Shown one piece after another: positions 26,786-35,294 of a stretch of DNA of 64,000 nt (its first letter is position 1; every line of letters begins with the position of its first letter). Source of the DNA: Thalassobacter stenotrophicus (GTDB lineage: Bacteria > Pseudomonadota > Alphaproteobacteria > Rhodobacterales > Rhodobacteraceae); the NCBI RefSeq assembly GCF_001458315.1, contig NZ_CYRX01000025.1:124001-188000 (forward strand), given 5' to 3'. The notes under the pieces were generated by a model. The model saw only the letters and a list, made by a program, of their open reading frames with translations, searched no databases and was not told where the DNA came from. The position numbers and the translations under genes were made by a program.

Positions 26786-27975
26786 TCGATGGGCACCGAA
26801 GTCCCTGCCGTGTCGCCCACGCCGTCCTTGCGCGCCTTGGCCGAAGCGAGCGTGTCGCGCAGCTCTGCCTCCATCTTTTGCAGTTCCACTTCGGCGGCTG
26901 CGCGGCGGGCTTTGCCCTCATCCGCGATCTGGAGGCTTTCGTTGATCGTGGCGACCAGATCGTCATTGGCCTGTTTCACGGCGTTGATATCAAACACACC
27001 ACGTTCCATTTCCTCACGCACGATTTTGTTGGTTTCGCGCAAGTTGGCGGCGTTTTGCGTGAGAAGTTGGTTGGTCAAATCGTTGGCCTCGCGCACGGCT
27101 TCGGCCGCCTCGCGGGAGCGTTGGATCGTGACGGCTTGCGCCAGTTGGGTTTCCCATAGGGGCACGGTATTCACGAGGGTCGAGTTGATCTTGGTCACCA
27201 ACGATTTGTCGTTTTCTTGCACCAACCGGATCGAGGGCAGGGATTGCATCGTCACCTGCCGGGTCAGCTTCAGGTCGTGCACTCGGCGTTCCAGATCATC
27301 GCGCGCCGCCCGGATATCGCGCAATTCCTGCGCGAGGATCATTTGGTCATCGGGGTCGGCAGCGGCGACCGCAGAGGCCCTGGCAGGAATGACGTTGGTG
27401 TCCAGCTCTTTGATTTTCTCCTCACCGGCGGTGATATACAGACCGAGCTCGCGGTAAAAATCTAACGTCTTTTCATAGAGTTTATCGAGGGACTTAATGT
27501 CCTTCAGAAGCGTCTGTTCATGGCCCTCAAGGGTCTCGGTGATCTTGTCGATCTGTTCTTGTACGTCCTCATAGCGCGCAAGGAAATTGGCAAAGGGCGC
27601 GACCCGCCCGGTGAGCCGTTCCCACCACGAACGTTTGCGCCGCACGTCCAGTTCACTCACGGAGAAACCCCGGATCGTGGTCACCATCGTCCGCAGACTG
27701 TCGCCGGCGGGGCCAACGTCCTTGTTCTTGACGTCGGCCAACATGGCTTGGGAAATCTCTTGTAATTCAACCTGCGCAGCAGAGCCAAACGCGATGATGC
27801 TGTCGGTATTGTTCAGGTCGATTTCATCCATGCGCTTGCGGATGTCAGCGGCCACGGGGGCCTCGGCAGTGGCCAGCGGGATCAGCTCGGCGGTGGGCTC
27901 GGGCAGGACCACGGCACTTATAGCTTCGACCTCTTTGAGGGCGGCTTTTGCTTGTTCGTGTACTGATTTTTCCAT
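26782..27975 (-). CDS. telA: TelA-family toxic-anion resistance protein
   Basis: A soluble, mostly helical 397-residue protein of the TelA family, named for tellurite resistance but widely linked to envelope stress. Typical elements are ISQAMLADVKNKDVGPAG and VRRKRSWWERLTG in the N-terminal half, then long coiled-coil helices, the LPSIRLVQENDKSLVTKI segment and TVPLWETQLAQAV. The downstream coiled coil continues to near the C-terminus. It pairs with the XpaC gene nine bases upstream, the usual XpaC-TelA arrangement. The biochemical function is not established for the family. Confidence 0.92.
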   Translation of the reverse strand: MEKSVHEQAKAALKEVEAISAVVLPEPTAELIPLATAEAPVAADIRKRMDEIDLNNTDSIIAFGSAAQVELQEISQAMLADVKNKDVGPAGDSLRTMVTTIRGFSVSELDVRRKRSWWERLTGRVAPFANFLARYEDVQEQIDKITETLEGHEQTLLKDIKSLDKLYEKTLDFYRELGLYITAGEEKIKELDTNVIPARASAVAAADPDDQMILAQELRDIRAARDDLERRVHDLKLTRQVTMQSLPSIRLVQENDKSLVTKINSTLVNTVPLWETQLAQAVTIQRSREAAEAVREANDLTNQLLTQNAANLRETNKIVREEMERGVFDINAVKQANDDLVATINESLQIADEGKARRAAAEVELQKMEAELRDTLASAKARKDGVGDTAGTSVPIE

Positions 27976-27984
27976 GATAAATTC

Positions 27985-28869
27985 CTAATCGTTAATAAGT
28001 AGGCCGTCACGCTTAAGACGGTCTCGTAATACTTCAATTTCAATATCTAAATCACTGCGATCCGCCACTAAAAGTTTTTCGCGTTTGGCTTCAAAGCTGG
28101 CCTCTAGGTCGGTGAGTAAAGCATCGTAGTCGGCCAAGGTTTGCGCGTCGCGTGTTTGGGCAAACAGATCCGCGAATTTGACCGTCGCATCACGGGCCGC
28201 CACCAGGTAGATGCCCAGAAACTTGCGCGCAGCAGATAGGTCGCGCGGGTCCTCTTCGACGGTGCGAAACATCACGCGGGCCGTGGTTTGAAACCGATCC
28301 ACCCGCGCCATGACACCGCGGTCACCGGCGCGTAGGGCGGCATCTTTCATCTCGGCCAGATAACCCTCGGCTTTGTCGAGGGCGGTGGCCACGCGCTCGG
28401 TCTGAAAGGTATCGATCCCCTCCATGCCTTTGTCGCGCAGGGGGTCGATGCCAAACGAAAAGCTGTGCAAAATTCCGCCGACAATCCCGTAAAGGGCGGC
28501 GCCGGGGATGCCAGACAGCCCGTCCATCGTGGCCAAGGCGATGCCGATGCCTGTTAGAACGCTGGCGCATATTTTTCGTGGAAAGGCAGGGCGGCGCGCG
28601 ATTTTGCGATCATTGAACGCGTTTTCGGCCTTTAGCCCCTCTTGCAACAGCCAAGCGGCAAAGATCAGCGTGGCGGCGGCGGTGAAATCGACGGCCATCG
28701 CGAGCGGTGGTTTGCCCAAGCCTAGAAACAACAGCGGTAACGGCAGGAGGAATAGGATCAGCAGTCGCAATCTGTGGCGGCTCGGCTTGGCGCTGGCCAG
28801 CGGGCTGGGCTTAGCCCCCGGTTGGCTGCGCCCATCGGGGCTGAATTCTCCACCAAAGCGTTTCGCCAT
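27985..28869 (-). CDS. XpaC-family membrane protein
   Basis: A 294-residue protein with a basic N-terminus, two or more membrane helices (about residues 35-55 and 60-76, with another hydrophobic stretch at 102-138) and a cytosolic helical domain (about 150-290). It matches the XpaC or '5-bromo-4-chloroindolyl phosphate hydrolysis' family; that name comes from a colony-colour screen and does not prove phosphatase activity. It is the partner of TelA. A 30-codon open frame ends two bases before its ATG. Confidence 0.87.
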   Translation of the reverse strand: MAKRFGGEFSPDGRSQPGAKPSPLASAKPSRHRLRLLILFLLPLPLLFLGLGKPPLAMAVDFTAAATLIFAAWLLQEGLKAENAFNDRKIARRPAFPRKICASVLTGIGIALATMDGLSGIPGAALYGIVGGILHSFSFGIDPLRDKGMEGIDTFQTERVATALDKAEGYLAEMKDAALRAGDRGVMARVDRFQTTARVMFRTVEEDPRDLSAARKFLGIYLVAARDATVKFADLFAQTRDAQTLADYDALLTDLEASFEAKREKLLVADRSDLDIEIEVLRDRLKRDGLLIND

Positions 28870-28871
28870 GC

Positions 28872-28964
28872 TCAGATCTGCCCATCCAGCACGCCAAATG
28901 ACGCCAAACCCATCAGGATCATCAACGCTACAAAGCCGAATTTCTGCAAACTCTCTGACTGCAT
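28872..28964 (-). CDS. Possible 30-residue membrane peptide upstream of the XpaC gene
   Basis: An ATG at 28964 opens a 30-codon frame that reads MQSESLQKFGF, a hydrophobic stretch of about 16 residues (FVALMILMGLASFGVL) and DGQI, then stops two bases before the XpaC start. The sequence looks like a single-pass membrane peptide, and its position would allow translational coupling. The Shine-Dalgarno is weak (GTGGGG). It could also be chance in a short leader. Confidence 0.45.
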   Translation of the reverse strand: MQSESLQKFGFVALMILMGLASFGVLDGQI

Positions 28965-29064
28965 AATGCGCCCCACTTAAAATACCTTAACAAAGTTTAA
29001 TCAGCGCGCCGCCGTTTTGCGAGTCCCCCCGGGCGATTGTGACGTAGCGTGGGCAACTTTCCCC

Positions 29065-29778
29065 TCACTTTGCCGATTTGAATAGCGTCTTGCTGCGCGC
29101 AAGGTCTTTGGCCGCCCCGCGTTTTTCCGCCGCAAGTGCGCGGCCTGCGATCACACCGGGCCGTGCGCCAACCTCTGCGAGCCAGCGGGCAAAGTGGGGC
29201 TTGTCGTCAAGCGTTTGCTGCTGCCCCTCCCACAGGGATGCCCATCCCCAGATCGACATGTCCGCAATCGAAAAAAAGTCGCCAGCCACATAGCGGTTGT
29301 TGGCGAGCTGCCGATCCAGCACCCCATAAAGCCGTGCCGTTTCCGCGCCGTAACGGTTTTTGGCGTATGGAATGTCGTTGGGCGGATCCATCGCGGGGGC
29401 ATATTTCATAAAGTGGTGCGCCTGACCCGCCATTGGCCCCAGCCCGCCCATTTGCCACATCAACCATTGCTCAACGGCAATACGTTCCCGTTCGGTCGTG
29501 CCGCCGAATTGACCGGTTTTGCGCGCAAGGTATTGCAGGATCGCGCCGGATTCGAAGATCGAGATGGGGCTGCCGTCCGGTCCCTGCGGGTCCACGATGG
29601 CGGGCATACGGTTGTTGGGCGCAATCGCGAGGAACTCTGCCGCAAATTGCTCACCGGCGCCGATGTTGATCAGCTTGAGCGTGTAGGGCAGGCCCATTTC
29701 CTCTAGCGCGATAGAGACTTTCCAACCGTTCGGAGTGGGCCAGAAATATAACTCAATCGGGTCTTGGGGCGTGGTCAT
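29065..29778 (-). CDS. Glutathione S-transferase, Nu-class-like (YfcG/YghU type)
   Basis: A 237-residue GST. The start at 29778 has a strong AGGAGGA upstream; 33 extra residues from an earlier ATG are rejected. The thioredoxin-like N-domain shows PTPNGWKVSIALEEMGLPY and NNRMPAIVD with ESGAILQYLA, the glutathione gamma-Glu binding segment. The C-domain contains the NRYVAGDFFSIADMSIWGW motif. Nu-class enzymes act as glutathione-dependent disulfide-bond oxidoreductases, and that is the likely activity. The gene is divergent from metZ. Confidence 0.9.
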   Translation of the reverse strand: MTTPQDPIELYFWPTPNGWKVSIALEEMGLPYTLKLINIGAGEQFAAEFLAIAPNNRMPAIVDPQGPDGSPISIFESGAILQYLARKTGQFGGTTERERIAVEQWLMWQMGGLGPMAGQAHHFMKYAPAMDPPNDIPYAKNRYGAETARLYGVLDRQLANNRYVAGDFFSIADMSIWGWASLWEGQQQTLDDKPHFARWLAEVGARPGVIAGRALAAEKRGAAKDLARSKTLFKSAK

Positions 29779-29902
29779 GGCAGTTCCTCCTGTTGGGGCG
29801 GAGGGTTGCCCGAATTCATCTGCGCCGCAAGGGCTAGGTGCTGTGCAGGGGTGGCATTGCAGGCAAATTGACACCAACGCCCCAGCCCTTTATGCCAGCT
29901 GT

Positions 29903-29957
29903 CAGAGAGGGGATTTGTACCGGATTGTGGCCCTCTATAAATATGCCGCTAAAGAGG
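29903..29957 (+). ncRNA. SAM-II riboswitch controlling metZ
   Basis: The leader of metZ contains the compact SAM-II layout: a short stem AGAGGG (29906-29911) with CCCTCT (29931-29936), a loop with the conserved GATTTGTACCGG, an A/T-rich strand (ATAAATATG) and the closing GCTAAAGAGG element that forms the pseudoknot. SAM-II elements are typical of alphaproteobacterial met genes, and high SAM turns expression off. A second perfect hairpin (TGGAGC-GTTG-GCTCCA, 29965-29980) follows, before the ribosome-binding site at 30015-30019. Assignment is by consensus likeness; no covariance search was run. Confidence 0.85.
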
Positions 29958-30026
29958 TTGGTCATGGAGCGTTGGCTCCACCCGCACCTCCAATTGCCGG
30001 TTTAGGCCAGATGCAGGAGCGATGCC

Positions 30027-31238
30027 ATGAAAGACACACCTCAAACCGCCGCAGGGTCCAAACGCGCGCTGTCCAAGCGGACCCGTGCTGTGCACGCAGG
30101 CACCCGCCGCAGCCAATATGGCGAGGTGTCAGAGGCGATGTTCCTGACCCAAGGCTTCGTCTATCCATCGGCTGAAGCAGCAGAGGCGCGCTTCATCAAA
30201 AGCGGGCGTGAGGAGTTCATCTACGCCCGCTACGGCAACCCAACCGTCGCGATGTTTGAGGACCGGATCGCCGCGATGGAGGGCACCGAAGACGCCTTTG
30301 CCACAGCCAGCGGCATGGCCGCGGTGAACGGCGCGATGATGAGCCTGTTGAAAGCCGGGGATCATGTGGTCTCGGCCAAGGCGCTGTTTGGCTCCTGCTT
30401 GTATATCCTCGAAGAAATCCTGACCCGATTTGGGGTTGAGGTGACGTTTGTCGATGGCACCGACCTTGCCGCGTGGCAGGCCGCGATCCGCCCGGATACG
30501 AAGGTGGTGTTTTTTGAATCGATCTCGAACCCCGCGTTAGAAGTCATTGATATCAAATCGGTCTGTGATCTGGCGCATGCCTATGATGCCACTGTCGTGA
30601 TGGACAATGTCTTTGCCACGCCTTGTTTTCAGGATTCGGTGGCGATGGGCGTGGATGTGGTCGTGTATTCCACGACCAAGCACATCGACGGGCAGGGGCG
30701 CTGCCTTGGGGGCGTGATCTGTGGCACCCAAGAGTTCGTGCGCAAAACGGCGGAGCCATACCTCAAACACACGGGCGGCGCGATGAGCCCGTTCAACGCT
30801 TGGGTAATGCTCAAGGGGCTGGAACATATCGACCTGCGGGTGAATGCCCAAGCCGACACGGCGCTCGCGATTGCATCGGCGCTTGAGGGGCATGCAGCCC
30901 TTGAAAACGTCTTGTTCCCCGGTCTGCCGAGCCACCCGCAACACGCGCTTGCGATGCATCAGATGGAAAAGGGCGGCACGGTTTTGGCGCTCGATATCAA
31001 GGGCGGCAAAGAGGCGGCTTTCCGGTTCCTGAACGCGCTTGAGATCGTCATTATCTCAAACAACTTGGGTGATGCGAAATCCATCGCGACCCACCCGGCC
31101 ACGACGACTCACCAACGGCTTAGTGTGGATCAGCGGACGCACTTGGGCATCACAGACGGTTTGGTGCGGCTTTCGGTCGGGCTTGAGGGCACTGAGGACC
31201 TGATTGCGGACATTATGGGCGCGCTAGAGGCGGTTTGA
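30027..31238 (+). CDS. metZ: O-succinylhomoserine sulfhydrylase
   Basis: Uses sulfide to convert O-succinylhomoserine directly to homocysteine in methionine synthesis. The 403-residue Cys/Met-metabolism PLP enzyme shows YARYGNPTVAMFE, the ring-stacking and phosphate-binding GMAAVNGAMM region, and Schiff-base K218 in VVVYSTTKHIDGQG. AGGAG at 30015-30019 precedes the ATG. The SAM-II riboswitch in the leader supports a methionine role and favours MetZ over cystathionine lyases. Confidence 0.93.
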   Translation: MKDTPQTAAGSKRALSKRTRAVHAGTRRSQYGEVSEAMFLTQGFVYPSAEAAEARFIKSGREEFIYARYGNPTVAMFEDRIAAMEGTEDAFATASGMAAVNGAMMSLLKAGDHVVSAKALFGSCLYILEEILTRFGVEVTFVDGTDLAAWQAAIRPDTKVVFFESISNPALEVIDIKSVCDLAHAYDATVVMDNVFATPCFQDSVAMGVDVVVYSTTKHIDGQGRCLGGVICGTQEFVRKTAEPYLKHTGGAMSPFNAWVMLKGLEHIDLRVNAQADTALAIASALEGHAALENVLFPGLPSHPQHALAMHQMEKGGTVLALDIKGGKEAAFRFLNALEIVIISNNLGDAKSIATHPATTTHQRLSVDQRTHLGITDGLVRLSVGLEGTEDLIADIMGALEAV

Positions 31239-31247
31239 AGCGCAACC

Positions 31248-31276
31248 GGGGTTCCCTTGTTTTTATGGGGAATCCC
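31248..31276 (+). terminator. Hairpin after metZ
   Basis: GGGGTTCCC (31248-31256) pairs with GGGAATCCC (31268-31276), including one G-T pair, around an T-rich loop. The nearest T-run (TTTTT) is about 14 bases further on, so termination is plausible but not classical. Confidence 0.4.
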
Positions 31277-31300
31277 GCCAAAGGTGCGTTTTTCTCGGAA

Positions 31301-31335
31301 AAGTGTCGTAAAATTGTAAACCAACTCTGACACTT
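31301..31335. promoter_or_regulatory. Inverted repeat in the folE2 upstream region
   Basis: AAGTGTC (31301-31307) and GACACTT (31329-31335) form a perfect 7-base inverted repeat 21 bases apart, just upstream of a TATATAT stretch (about 31340-31347) that could serve as a -10 element. folE2 is often controlled by the zinc regulator Zur in other bacteria, but this repeat does not look like a Zur box. The regulator is unknown. Confidence 0.3.
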
Positions 31336-31412
31336 GGTCGTATATATCACACCATCGCAAAAAGCGGGGGGTGCCCGCACTGCTGATCGCGCGAACCACA
31401 AGGGGGGGTGGC

Positions 31413-32510
31413 ATGAACATCCACGCACCGGAAATTGACCGCCAACCGAATGATGATCAAGCCGCCGAGGCGCTTGTAACGCTACAGCGCTGGGCCGCTG
31501 CGGCGTCTGAGGCTGAGATTGCCGCTCTTGATCCCAAAATTGCGCAGCTTTTGCCCGGTGCCGAGGCTACGGGCAGGGCGCTGAGCCGTACGTATCCCGA
31601 TGATTTCCGCGTGGATGATGCGTACCGCGCCACCCTCCCGGACCTGCAAAACGGGCCATCCAGCCTGATCCGTGGAGAAAAGGCGCTCATCCAACACGTT
31701 GGTATCTCTAACTTTCGCCTGCCGATCCGTTATCACACCCGTGAGGGCGCCGAACTGACGCTAGAGACGTCGGTCACGGGATCCGTCAGTCTTGAGGCGG
31801 AGAAAAAGGGCATCAACATGTCGCGCATCATGCGCACGTTCTATGCCCGCTCCGAAGAGCGATTTTCGCTCGGCGTGATCGAAGCCGCGTTGAGCGATTA
31901 CAAAACGGACCTCGAAAGCTTTGACGCCCGTATTCAGATGCGGTTCAGCTTTCCGATGAAGGTGGATAGCCTGCGGTCCGGCCTGTCGGGATATCAGTAT
32001 TACGACATCGCCATGGAGGTCGTGGACACTGGTGGCGTGCGCCAGAAATTCATGCACCTCGATTACGTATACTCCAGCACCTGCCCATGCTCGCTTGAGC
32101 TATCGGAGCATGCACGTCAGGCCCGTGGTCAGTTGGCAACACCCCATTCGCAACGTTCCGTGGCGCGTGTGTCCGTTGAGGTGACAGGGCCATCCCGCCT
32201 TTGGTTTGAGGACCTGATCGAGATGTGCCGCGCGGGCGTGCCCACGGAAACGCAAGTGATGGTCAAGCGTGAGGATGAGCAGGCCTTTGCCGAACTAAAC
32301 GCTGCCAACCCGATTTTTGTCGAAGACGCGGCGCGCTCATTTTGTGCGCAACTGAAGGCCGATCCGCGCATCGGGGATTTCCGCGTTGTCGCTAGCCACC
32401 AAGAAAGCTTGCATAGCCATGACGCGATTTCGGTCCTGACGGAGGGTGATACGTTCGCCGCCCGCTCGCTTGACCCGCGCTTGTTCCAATCGCTGTTTCA
32501 CGTCGGCTAA
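31413..32510 (+). CDS. folE2: GTP cyclohydrolase IB
   Basis: Converts GTP to dihydroneopterin triphosphate, the first step of folate and modified-base (queuosine) synthesis. FolE2 replaces the zinc enzyme FolE and can use other metals. The ATG at 31413 follows a purine-rich AAGGGGGGG and gives 365 residues. The conserved LDYVYSSTCPCSLELSEHAR holds the active-site cysteine (C224 or C226). VGISNFRLPI and KKGINMSRIM are further family blocks. Confidence 0.94.
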   Translation: MNIHAPEIDRQPNDDQAAEALVTLQRWAAAASEAEIAALDPKIAQLLPGAEATGRALSRTYPDDFRVDDAYRATLPDLQNGPSSLIRGEKALIQHVGISNFRLPIRYHTREGAELTLETSVTGSVSLEAEKKGINMSRIMRTFYARSEERFSLGVIEAALSDYKTDLESFDARIQMRFSFPMKVDSLRSGLSGYQYYDIAMEVVDTGGVRQKFMHLDYVYSSTCPCSLELSEHARQARGQLATPHSQRSVARVSVEVTGPSRLWFEDLIEMCRAGVPTETQVMVKREDEQAFAELNAANPIFVEDAARSFCAQLKADPRIGDFRVVASHQESLHSHDAISVLTEGDTFAARSLDPRLFQSLFHVG

Positions 32511-32543
32511 TCGGCGCATTTGCCGTGCCGCGTTGACACTGCC

Positions 32544-33797
32544 ATGATCCCGATGTCCGATCTTACGCGGGCCTTTTTGCGCATTGGCCTTTTGTCGTTC
32601 GGCGGGCCAGCGGCGCAGATCGTGGTGATGCACGACACGCTTGTCAAAGATCGACAGTGGCTGACGGAGGCGGAGTTTCTGCGCGCCCTCAGCTTTTGCA
32701 TGATGCTGCCGGGGCCGGAGGCGATGCAGCTGTGTACCTATGCCGGATGGCGGCTGCGGGGCACATTGGGCGGCGTTGTTGCGGGCTTGTTGTTCGTGCT
32801 GCCCGGGGCCGTGGTGGTGGGCGCGTTGACGGCGATCTACATTGCATTTGGCGCGCTGCCCGATGTGCAGGCGGCATTTTTGGGCATCAAGGCGGCAGTT
32901 CTGGTCATTGTCGCGCTGGCGCTTCGGCGGCTTGCGGCCAAGACTTTGAAGGGCGCGGCGGCCTATCTGCTCGCGTTCGGGGCCTTTGCGGCCCTGTTCG
33001 TCTTTCAAGTGCCGTTTCCCGTGATTTTGGGCGTAGCCGCGGGCGTCGGGGCGATTTGGTGTTCGCCCTCGGACGTTTCGGCACCCGCATCCCCGGCCAT
33101 CCCGTGGCAGGGGACCGTGGTGCGCATCGTCACATGGGGGGCGGTTTGGCTTTTGCCGCTTGGGGCTGTCGCTTTGGCATTTCCACAGACGGTGCTGCCC
33201 GAGATCGCGGTGTTTTTCAGCTGGCTTGCCGTCATCACATTCGGCGGCGCCTACGCGGTGCTGGCCTATATGGCGCAGGTCGCGGTTGAGGGGCAGGGGT
33301 GGCTGAGCGCGGCCCAAATGGTCGATGGCTTGGGCCTTGCGGAGACGACACCGGGCCCGTTGATCCTTGTGACGCTGTTTGTGGGCATCATGGCCGGTGC
33401 ATACACATGGGGCATGGGGCTTGCGGCGGGTTTGGTTACGCTGTGGGCGACCTTTGCCCCCTGTTTTCTATGGATATTTGCGGGCGCGCCATACATCGAA
33501 CGGCTCGCCCACGCGCCGCGATTACAGGGCGCATTGGCGGGGGTGTCCGCCGCTGTTGTCGGGGTGATTGCGAACCTATCGTTGTGGTTTGCGCTGAATG
33601 TGGTGTTTGCGGGCGGCGAACGCCTGCAATGGGGGCTGGTCCGGGTGTGGGTGCCTGATTGGGCCGCGTTCGTGCCACTGGCTCTTGTGCTGGCGGGCTT
33701 TGCGGCTGTGTTGATGATGTGGCGTGGGTGGGGGTTGGCGCGGGCGCTGCCTGCCTGTGCTGCTGCGGGCTGGGCCTTGGGTGCGATCATCGGCTAG
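32544..33797 (+). CDS. chrA: Chromate transporter, two-domain CHR family
   Basis: A membrane protein of about 417 residues with 10-12 helices and two homologous CHR domains (about residues 5-180 and 205-400). Family motifs are RIGLLSFGGPAAQIVVMH and MMLPGPEAMQL in the first half, and ITFGGAYAVLAYMAQ with LAETTPGPLILV in the second. Characterised members expel chromate. The start is uncertain: ATG at 32520, 32544 and 32553 are in frame and none has a clear ribosome-binding site. No chrB-type regulator is adjacent. Confidence 0.88.
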   Translation: MIPMSDLTRAFLRIGLLSFGGPAAQIVVMHDTLVKDRQWLTEAEFLRALSFCMMLPGPEAMQLCTYAGWRLRGTLGGVVAGLLFVLPGAVVVGALTAIYIAFGALPDVQAAFLGIKAAVLVIVALALRRLAAKTLKGAAAYLLAFGAFAALFVFQVPFPVILGVAAGVGAIWCSPSDVSAPASPAIPWQGTVVRIVTWGAVWLLPLGAVALAFPQTVLPEIAVFFSWLAVITFGGAYAVLAYMAQVAVEGQGWLSAAQMVDGLGLAETTPGPLILVTLFVGIMAGAYTWGMGLAAGLVTLWATFAPCFLWIFAGAPYIERLAHAPRLQGALAGVSAAVVGVIANLSLWFALNVVFAGGERLQWGLVRVWVPDWAAFVPLALVLAGFAAVLMMWRGWGLARALPACAAAGWALGAIIG

Positions 33798-33845
33798 AAG
33801 AGCCCCGGCTTGACACCCTCGCGGCCCCGCCCCAAAGCTGCGCGC

Positions 33846-35294
33846 ATGGTAGACGTTCGCCCGGTTGGATATGTCATTGGCCAGCTTTTGGCTGTCTTCG
33901 GCCTTGCGATGCTGGCGCCGATGATGCTCGACCTGTGGGAAGAAAACGGCCATTGGATCGTTTTCCTCGAGTCCGCAACCGTGACGTTTTTGATCGGGGT
34001 CGGCATGGCGTTGGCTTGTGCGAATGCCCAACGCGCCCGCCTGTCCCTGCAACAGACCTTTTTGCTGACGACGGGCGTCTGGTTCGTTCTGCCGATTTTC
34101 GCGGCTCTGCCGTTTTGGATGGGCGCCACAGAGGCCCGCATCGTGGATGCCTTCTTTGAGGCGATGTCGGGCCTGACCACCACCGGCTCCACCGTGTTCA
34201 CAGGGCTTGAGGCATTGCCCCGTGGATTGCTGTTGTGGCGCGGCATGTTGCAGTGGTTTGGGGGCATCGGGGTGATCGTGGTCGCGATGGTGTTCCTGCC
34301 CGAACTCAAAATCGGGGGGATGCAAATCTTCCGCTCAGAGGGGTTTGATACGTTTGGGAAAATCCTGCCGAGGGCCACGCAAATCGCGGGCTCTATTTCG
34401 GTGATTTACCTTGGGATTACGGCCGCCTGCGCGCTGGCCTATGCCGCCGCAGGCATGGAGCCATTTGACGCCATCGTCCATGCCATGACCACCGTGGCCA
34501 CGGGCGGGTTTGCGAACACCGATGCCTCATTCAGCGCGTTTGGGCCGTTGGTGCAATATGTGGCGGTGGTCTTCATGGCGCTGGCGGCTCTGCCGTTTGT
34601 GCGGTTCGTACAATTGGCGGCCGGTACGGCGCAGCCGTTGTTGCAAGACAGTCAGGTGCGGTTGTTTTTCGGGATCGCGGGAGTGTTGGTCGCGGTCATG
34701 GTTGGGGTGCGTTTGCTGGACCAAGGCCAAATGTCTGAGGCCGCGTTTCGCGCTGCATTGTTCAACTCGGTCTCGATCCTGACCGGGACGGGCTACGCAA
34801 GCGCGGACTATATGCAGTGGGGCAGCCTCGCGGTGGTGATCCTGTTCTTTGCAGGGCTGATAGGCGGCTGCGCTGGGTCGACGGCGTGTTCGATCAAGGT
34901 CTTTCGCTACCAGTTGCTGTTCAAAGCCATCGTGATGCAGATCCGGCAAATCCACTCGCCCCACGGGATATTCGCGATCCGTTATGACGGGCGGCGCGTG
35001 GGGCCGGATGTCTTGTCCTCGGTCATGGCGTTCTTTGTGGTGTTTGTGGTGTCCATCGGAGTGCTGTCGGTGCTGCTGGGGATGACGGGCCTCGATTTCA
35101 CGACGTCGCTGTCGGGCGCTGCGACCGCCCTTGCGAACGTGGGCCCCGGCTTGGGGGATACCATTGGCCCGGCGGGATCCTTTGTCAGCATCAACGACAC
35201 GGCCAAATGGCTGCTGGCCGCAGGTATGCTGGTCGGACGGCTTGAGTTAATGGTGGTTTACGCGCTCTTTACGCTGCAATTCTGGCGGCGCTAA
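33846..35294 (+). CDS. trkH: Trk-type potassium uptake protein TrkH
   Basis: Potassium channel-like subunit of the Trk system in the inner membrane. From the ATG at 33846 it has 482 residues. The four pore-loop selectivity segments are visible: TTTGSTVFT, TTVATGGFAN, ILTGTGYASAD and LANVGPGLGD. The cytosolic loop GGCAGSTACSIKVFRYQ is typical of TrkH. The regulatory partner TrkA is not in the window. The gene overlaps the convergent protease gene by four bases. Confidence 0.94.
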   Translation: MVDVRPVGYVIGQLLAVFGLAMLAPMMLDLWEENGHWIVFLESATVTFLIGVGMALACANAQRARLSLQQTFLLTTGVWFVLPIFAALPFWMGATEARIVDAFFEAMSGLTTTGSTVFTGLEALPRGLLLWRGMLQWFGGIGVIVVAMVFLPELKIGGMQIFRSEGFDTFGKILPRATQIAGSISVIYLGITAACALAYAAAGMEPFDAIVHAMTTVATGGFANTDASFSAFGPLVQYVAVVFMALAALPFVRFVQLAAGTAQPLLQDSQVRLFFGIAGVLVAVMVGVRLLDQGQMSEAAFRAALFNSVSILTGTGYASADYMQWGSLAVVILFFAGLIGGCAGSTACSIKVFRYQLLFKAIVMQIRQIHSPHGIFAIRYDGRRVGPDVLSSVMAFFVVFVVSIGVLSVLLGMTGLDFTTSLSGAATALANVGPGLGDTIGPAGSFVSINDTAKWLLAAGMLVGRLELMVVYALFTLQFWRR

